Below, piece after piece: positions 60,772 through 64,000 of a stretch of 64,000 bases of DNA. The stretch's first letter is position 1; each line of letters starts with the position of its first letter. The notes beneath the pieces were generated by a model, which was not told the origin of the DNA, made no database searches, and saw only the letters and a list, made by a program, of their open reading frames with translations. Source of the DNA: Rhodococcus sp. 4CII (GTDB lineage Bacteria; Actinomycetota; Actinomycetes; Mycobacteriales; Mycobacteriaceae); assembly GCF_014256275.1 (NCBI RefSeq), contig NZ_JACCFE010000002.1:992001-1056000 (forward strand), in the 5' to 3' direction. A program made the position numbers and the translations under genes.

Positions 60772-61059
60772 TCAGAGCCACGCCGTGGCGTTCCGGTCCT
60801 CGGCAGTCTGCATGTCGAGGGCACCGTCCTGGACGACCTTCGCGATCGTCTGCAGAACCTGAAGCAGATCCTCGTGAGCACGGTCCCACTTCGCCTGCAC
60901 GGCTTGGTAGTTGTCCCGCGCCCCGCTCTCCCACTGCGCCACGAGTCCGTTGACGTAACCCTGGAGCTCGTCGTGCGTTTCGCGCAGCTTCGCTTCGTTC
61001 GACTTGATGTCGCTGGCCAGCGCCTGCAACTCGGCAAATCCATACTTCAATGAAGACAT
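60772..61059 (-). CDS. esxT: ESX-4 WXG100-like protein EsxT
   Basis: 95 residues of helical hairpin. The turn has WESGARDNY, an off-canonical W-x-x-G as also seen in mycobacterial EsxT, and the end reads AEDRNATAWL. It forms a heterodimer with EsxU and is the presumed ESX-4 substrate. GAGGGGAG precedes the ATG. It starts 45 bp after the esxU stop. Confidence 0.9.
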   Translation of the reverse strand: MSSLKYGFAELQALASDIKSNEAKLRETHDELQGYVNGLVAQWESGARDNYQAVQAKWDRAHEDLLQVLQTIAKVVQDGALDMQTAEDRNATAWL

Positions 61060-61104
61060 TCGGTGCTCCCCTCGAGCTTCGTGAGTGTTCTCGGCGCGCC
61101 GGCG

Positions 61105-61422
61105 CTAGATGTCGAGCGATCCCGAGGCGCCGGCCGAATGGATCGCATCCTGGTTGGCCTGCTCGGCGGCGTCGTAACCCTTACCGTTCTCGCGGATCTT
61201 CACCGCGATCTCGTCGAGCGAGTCCTGCATCCGGCGCGAAGCATCTCCATAACGAGCCATCAGCTCCATGAAGGCCGTCTGCGCTCCACCCTGCCACGCC
61301 GACGACGACTCCTCGCAACGACCCTTGAGACTGTTGATCGTGCCCTGCAGCTGGCTGTTCACCGTCTGAACATGATTGGCCGCGACCTCCATCTGGCCGA
61401 CATCGGTTACTACTCCCGCCAT
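61105..61422 (-). CDS. esxU: ESX-4 WXG100 protein EsxU
   Basis: 105 residues with the canonical WQG turn in SSSAWQGGAQTAFMELMARYG and the YxxxE secretion motif YDAAE near the C-terminus. It is the partner of EsxT. The ATG giving MAGVVTDVGQMEVA has AAGGAG 5 bp upstream. It is preceded after 130 bp by the T7SS-associated membrane protein gene. Confidence 0.93.
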   Translation of the reverse strand: MAGVVTDVGQMEVAANHVQTVNSQLQGTINSLKGRCEESSSAWQGGAQTAFMELMARYGDASRRMQDSLDEIAVKIRENGKGYDAAEQANQDAIHSAGASGSLDI

Positions 61423-61552
61423 CGTGACTCCTTCTATTCTCGGTGCGGCGGCCCCCACTGGACTGCCCGATTCACCCCTACACAAGATTGGACGCATCAA
61501 CTGCCCAATCGGTTCCACCACCGTGGAAGATTTTCCGGCGCCGCGGGTGGAG

Positions 61553-62968
61553 TCACCGAACGATCACCAGCGACCGCACGACCTCTTCGCACGCGCTCTC
61601 GATCGACTCCCACTCCTCGGTCAGGAACTGGCAGCCGACGCTCACCTGGAGGTCTCGCTCGATGAGGACATGCCACCTCACGGCCGAACTCTCGTCGGGA
61701 AACTCGCTGTACGAGATCCCCGGCCTGCCGCCGAACACGACGTCGCGCTCGAGTTCCCTGAACAGCCCCGGGCGGCCGCGTTGCGCAATCTTCGCCGCGA
61801 GCGTCGCCGCCACCTCGTCGTAGCCGGCGCCCTCGCGAACCGCGTTCTGCGTGATGATGATTCGCCTGTCGGCCCCGCCGGAAGGCACCAGTTCCACGCG
61901 GGCTCCGGACGGAGCCGACGCCCCGTTTACCCGCTGTGTCCAGCCGCCGGGCAGTGTCACCCGAAGGCCGCCGACTTCGAGGTCCGTCCCGGCCGCGGCC
62001 GTTGCCGTGGTCGTCGTCGTGGTCGTCCGGGGTAGCCCGAACGTCGTTGTCGGCGTGGGCGCCGCTACCGGTACCGCACTCGCGTCGAGCGCACGGACGG
62101 ATTCGGCGCCGGAATCGGGGCCCCGGAGAGTGAAGACGAGAACCGCTCCGACGACGACGGCCAGCACCGCCGCCACCGCGAAGAGGGTCGGCCGCACGTG
62201 CCGCCGGCCGTCCTGTTCGGATCGTTGCAGCGCCGGCTCGAGCCAGTTCGCCTGCGGCACCGCCATCACCGGGGGCGCCCCCACCGCCTCGGGCAGGCCC
62301 GACGCGAGGGCGCGCGCGATCTCTTCGCCGGTGACGACCCGGATATCGGCGGCCGGTTCGACGGATGCGGCCACGGCGTCCCGCATCGACGGAACCTCCC
62401 GCGAATCGTCGATTCCCGTCAGCAGAATTCCGTCGACGCGACGGTCACCACGAGCCCGGATGACGAGTTCCGCGACCGCCGCCCCCCACTTCTCGATTCC
62501 CTCGTCGGCGCAGACCGACGAATCGTGCTCACACTCGGCCACCCGGTATCCGCCGACCTCGCCGACCACGTAACTGGCGGTCGCGCCCACGGTCCGGCTT
62601 TCCACCACCAGCCATCGTCCGGCGGGCGTCGCGATGCTCTCGGCCGCCGCCACGGCCACGGGAACAAGCACCACGCCGGCGGCAACGCGCGCACCCGCAT
62701 CCGAGAGCACACTCCGCCGTGCGGAACCCCATTCCGAGGGGCAGGACAGTACCGCCGTCGCGATCGGCGCCGACTCCCCGTCGACGCCGATCGCGGACCG
62801 CAACACCGCGGTCAGGGCGTCGGACACCGCGAGAACACCGCCGTCGACATCGATGTACTCGTCGTCGACGAAGTAGAGCGGCGTCATCTCGCGAATCGCC
62901 GTCGTCACACCCTGCGCGCAGGACCAAATGCCGGATTCGGTGAGATGAATCGCGACCGACGACGTCAC
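61553..62968 (-). CDS. type VII secretion-associated protein (Rv3446c/TIGR03931 type)
   Basis: 471 residues. The N-terminal part (to about 245) looks like an actin/Hsp70-type fold with VLSCPSEWGSARRSVLSDAG and LLTGIDDSREVP. A membrane helix lies near 260-285 (TLFAVAAVLAVVVGAVLVF), followed by a Thr-rich linker and an outer domain (LEVGGLRVTLPGGWTQRV ... ). It always sits between eccC4 and esxU in ESX-4 loci, role unknown. GTG 62968 is preferred because it overlaps the eccC4 stop by 4 bp. Confidence 0.87.
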   Translation of the reverse strand: MTSSVAIHLTESGIWSCAQGVTTAIREMTPLYFVDDEYIDVDGGVLAVSDALTAVLRSAIGVDGESAPIATAVLSCPSEWGSARRSVLSDAGARVAAGVVLVPVAVAAAESIATPAGRWLVVESRTVGATASYVVGEVGGYRVAECEHDSSVCADEGIEKWGAAVAELVIRARGDRRVDGILLTGIDDSREVPSMRDAVAASVEPAADIRVVTGEEIARALASGLPEAVGAPPVMAVPQANWLEPALQRSEQDGRRHVRPTLFAVAAVLAVVVGAVLVFTLRGPDSGAESVRALDASAVPVAAPTPTTTFGLPRTTTTTTTATAAAGTDLEVGGLRVTLPGGWTQRVNGASAPSGARVELVPSGGADRRIIITQNAVREGAGYDEVAATLAAKIAQRGRPGLFRELERDVVFGGRPGISYSEFPDESSAVRWHVLIERDLQVSVGCQFLTEEWESIESACEEVVRSLVIVR

Positions 62969-64000
62969 AGCGGGGGCATCCACGCGAGCTGGATCAGGCC
63001 GGTACCCGAACGGTTGACCAGCGTTCCGCGCCCGGGAGGCATCGCGCTCGGGCGCACGGTCCCGATGAGGTTGCCCTCTTCCCTGTTGCCGCTCATCACG
63101 AGGCCCGTCGATTGCAGATCACGCAGGCGCGCGATGACCGGCTCGTACATGGCCCGTGCCGCACCGCCGGATCGTCGCGCGATGATCAGATGGAATCCGA
63201 TGTCGCGGGCGTGGGGCAGGAATTCGACGATCGCAGCGACGGGGTTGCCGCTCGAGGTCACGACGAGGTCGTAATCGTCGATGACGACGAAGACTTCGGG
63301 CCCCGTCCACCAGGACCGGTCGCGCTGCTGCTGACGATTGAAGTCGGGGCCCGGCATGCGCCCCTGCAGCAGGATCGCGAGGTCGTTCATGTTCCTCGTG
63401 AGTACGTCCGCGGACGGCGCGTACGACGCCAGGTGCTCCGTTTCCACGACACCGAGCATCGTGCGCCGGTAGTCGCCGAGAATGATCTTCGCCTGTTTGC
63501 CCGTGTTCGACGCCATGATGCCCTCGCAGATGTTCCGGAGGAGCGTCGTCTTCCCGCATTCGGTGTCGCCGAACACCAGGAAGTGCGGCTGCTCGGCGAA
63601 GTTCAGGAACGTCGGTGCGAGTTCGGCTTCGTCGAGACCGATCGGAATCTGCAGAGATGCCTGCGCGGGGTCGAGGTACGACGGCCACGACCCGGCGGCA
63701 TGCAGCAGGTCCTCGCGGTCGATCCGGGCAGGCAGCATTCGCACTGCCGGAGCGGGCCGGCCGTGCGATGCGGCAGCGACGACCGATACTGCGTGCGCCA
63801 CACCTGATGCCAGGTCGGTCGGCTCCGAATTTCCGTCGAACCTCGGCAAGCCGATGAGCAGGTGCAGGCCGTCGCGGGTCATGCCGCGTCCGGGCCGGCC
63901 TTCGGGAACCAGTGCCGCAGTCTTGCGCCCGAGGTCGGAATCCGAGGGGTCACCGAGGCGCAGCTCGATCCGCGTGCCGAGTTGATCCTTGAGAGCGGGC
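62965..64000 (-). CDS. eccC4: ESX-4 FtsK/SpoIIIE ATPase EccC4, 5' part outside the window
   Basis: The visible 345 residues are the C-terminus: LGTRIELRLGDPSDSDLGRK and GRPGRGMTRDGLHLLIG, then the last ATPase domain with P-loop GDTECGKTTLLRN and Walker B VFVVIDDYDLVV. The EccC ATPases drive T7SS secretion and bind substrate C-termini at this last domain. The frame is open to the window edge, so an ATG at 63882 is internal. It overlaps the next gene by 4 bp. Confidence 0.93.
   Translation of the reverse strand, partial: PALKDQLGTRIELRLGDPSDSDLGRKTAALVPEGRPGRGMTRDGLHLLIGLPRFDGNSEPTDLASGVAHAVSVVAAASHGRPAPAVRMLPARIDREDLLHAAGSWPSYLDPAQASLQIPIGLDEAELAPTFLNFAEQPHFLVFGDTECGKTTLLRNICEGIMASNTGKQAKIILGDYRRTMLGVVETEHLASYAPSADVLTRNMNDLAILLQGRMPGPDFNRQQQRDRSWWTGPEVFVVIDDYDLVVTSSGNPVAAIVEFLPHARDIGFHLIIARRSGGAARAMYEPVIARLRDLQSTGLVMSGNREEGNLIGTVRPSAMPPGRGTLVNRSGTGLIQLAWMPPL

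Noticed and set aside
63603..63882. ATG at 63882 as start of a short ATPase gene
   Set aside because: The same frame continues upstream to the window edge with good EccC sequence (LGTRIELRLGDPSDSDLGRK), so this Met is internal to eccC4.
1..64000. tRNA, rRNA, riboswitch or insertion sequence
   Set aside because: No cloverleaf, conserved rRNA segment, recognisable riboswitch core, transposase gene or terminal inverted repeat pair was found on reading both strands by eye; a covariance-model scan would be decisive.

Overview
The window is high-GC actinobacterial DNA, very probably Rhodococcus (R. jostii/R. opacus type). From memory, gene content and order closely follow the Mycobacterium tuberculosis segment around Rv3391 to Rv3447c: the fatty acyl-CoA reductase-like fusion, imuB/imuA', guaA, choD, guaB3, guaB2, a DUF5319 gene, rsdA, sigD, whiB3, groEL1/groES, the t6A genes, alr, nnr, glmS, glmM, rpsI/rplM, and esxT/esxU/eccC4. 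Insertions peculiar to this lineage include an R2lox oxidase, PspC signalling genes, sigK/rskA, a potassium channel, an Hsp70-like protein and arginine-degradation genes. Species assignment is an inference. No tRNA, rRNA, CRISPR array, insertion sequence or prophage was seen, and no gene-free stretch exceeds 300 bases.

Layout. 1-2.8 kb: truncated LysR regulator, divergent TDT-family anion transporter, rhodanese and DUF4349 lipoprotein. 2.8-6.2 kb: dnaE2 behind a perfect LexA box. 6.2-15.7 kb: FhuF-like iron protein, MMPL transporter, reductase fusion, several small oxidoreductase or hypothetical genes, R2lox, an alpha/beta hydrolase and a frameshifted VOC gene. 15.8-18.3 kb: imuA'-imuB behind a second LexA box, so the complete mutasome lies within 15.5 kb in two SOS-controlled units. 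18.4-23.4 kb: membrane Ser/Thr kinase and a PspC-type two-component cluster. 23.5-29.8 kb: guaB2-guaB3-choD-guaA, all leftward.

30-36.4 kb is a regulatory island: DUF5319 gene, rsdA/sigD, a TPR-like protein, a MerR regulator with a degenerate cobalamin-type sensor domain, whiB3, then sigK/rskA. 36.4-38.6 kb: groES-groEL1 behind a CIRCE operator. 38.7-42.7 kb: TAT-exported metallophosphoesterase, K+ channel and Hsp70-like membrane protein. 42.7-49.2 kb: a tightly overlapping leftward run nnr, alr, hydrolase, tsaE, tsaB, rimI, tsaD (cell wall D-Ala supply, NAD(P)HX repair, t6A modification). 49.2-56.7 kb: cupredoxin lipoprotein, glmS, a hydrolase-fold protein lacking its nucleophile, a three-gene type VII secretion-like module, and glmM. 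56.8-60.7 kb: rplM-rpsI, rocD-ddaH and a divergent AsnC regulator. 60.8-64 kb: ESX-4 genes esxT, esxU, a T7SS-associated membrane protein and the 3' part of eccC4.

Four short tandem-repeat arrays were found, three with an 18-bp period and one with 25 bp; two of them duplicate the stop-codon region of a gene. Several convergent gene pairs are separated by long perfect hairpins likely to act as bidirectional terminators. Many leftward genes overlap by 4 bp (ATGA or GTGA), indicating translational coupling.
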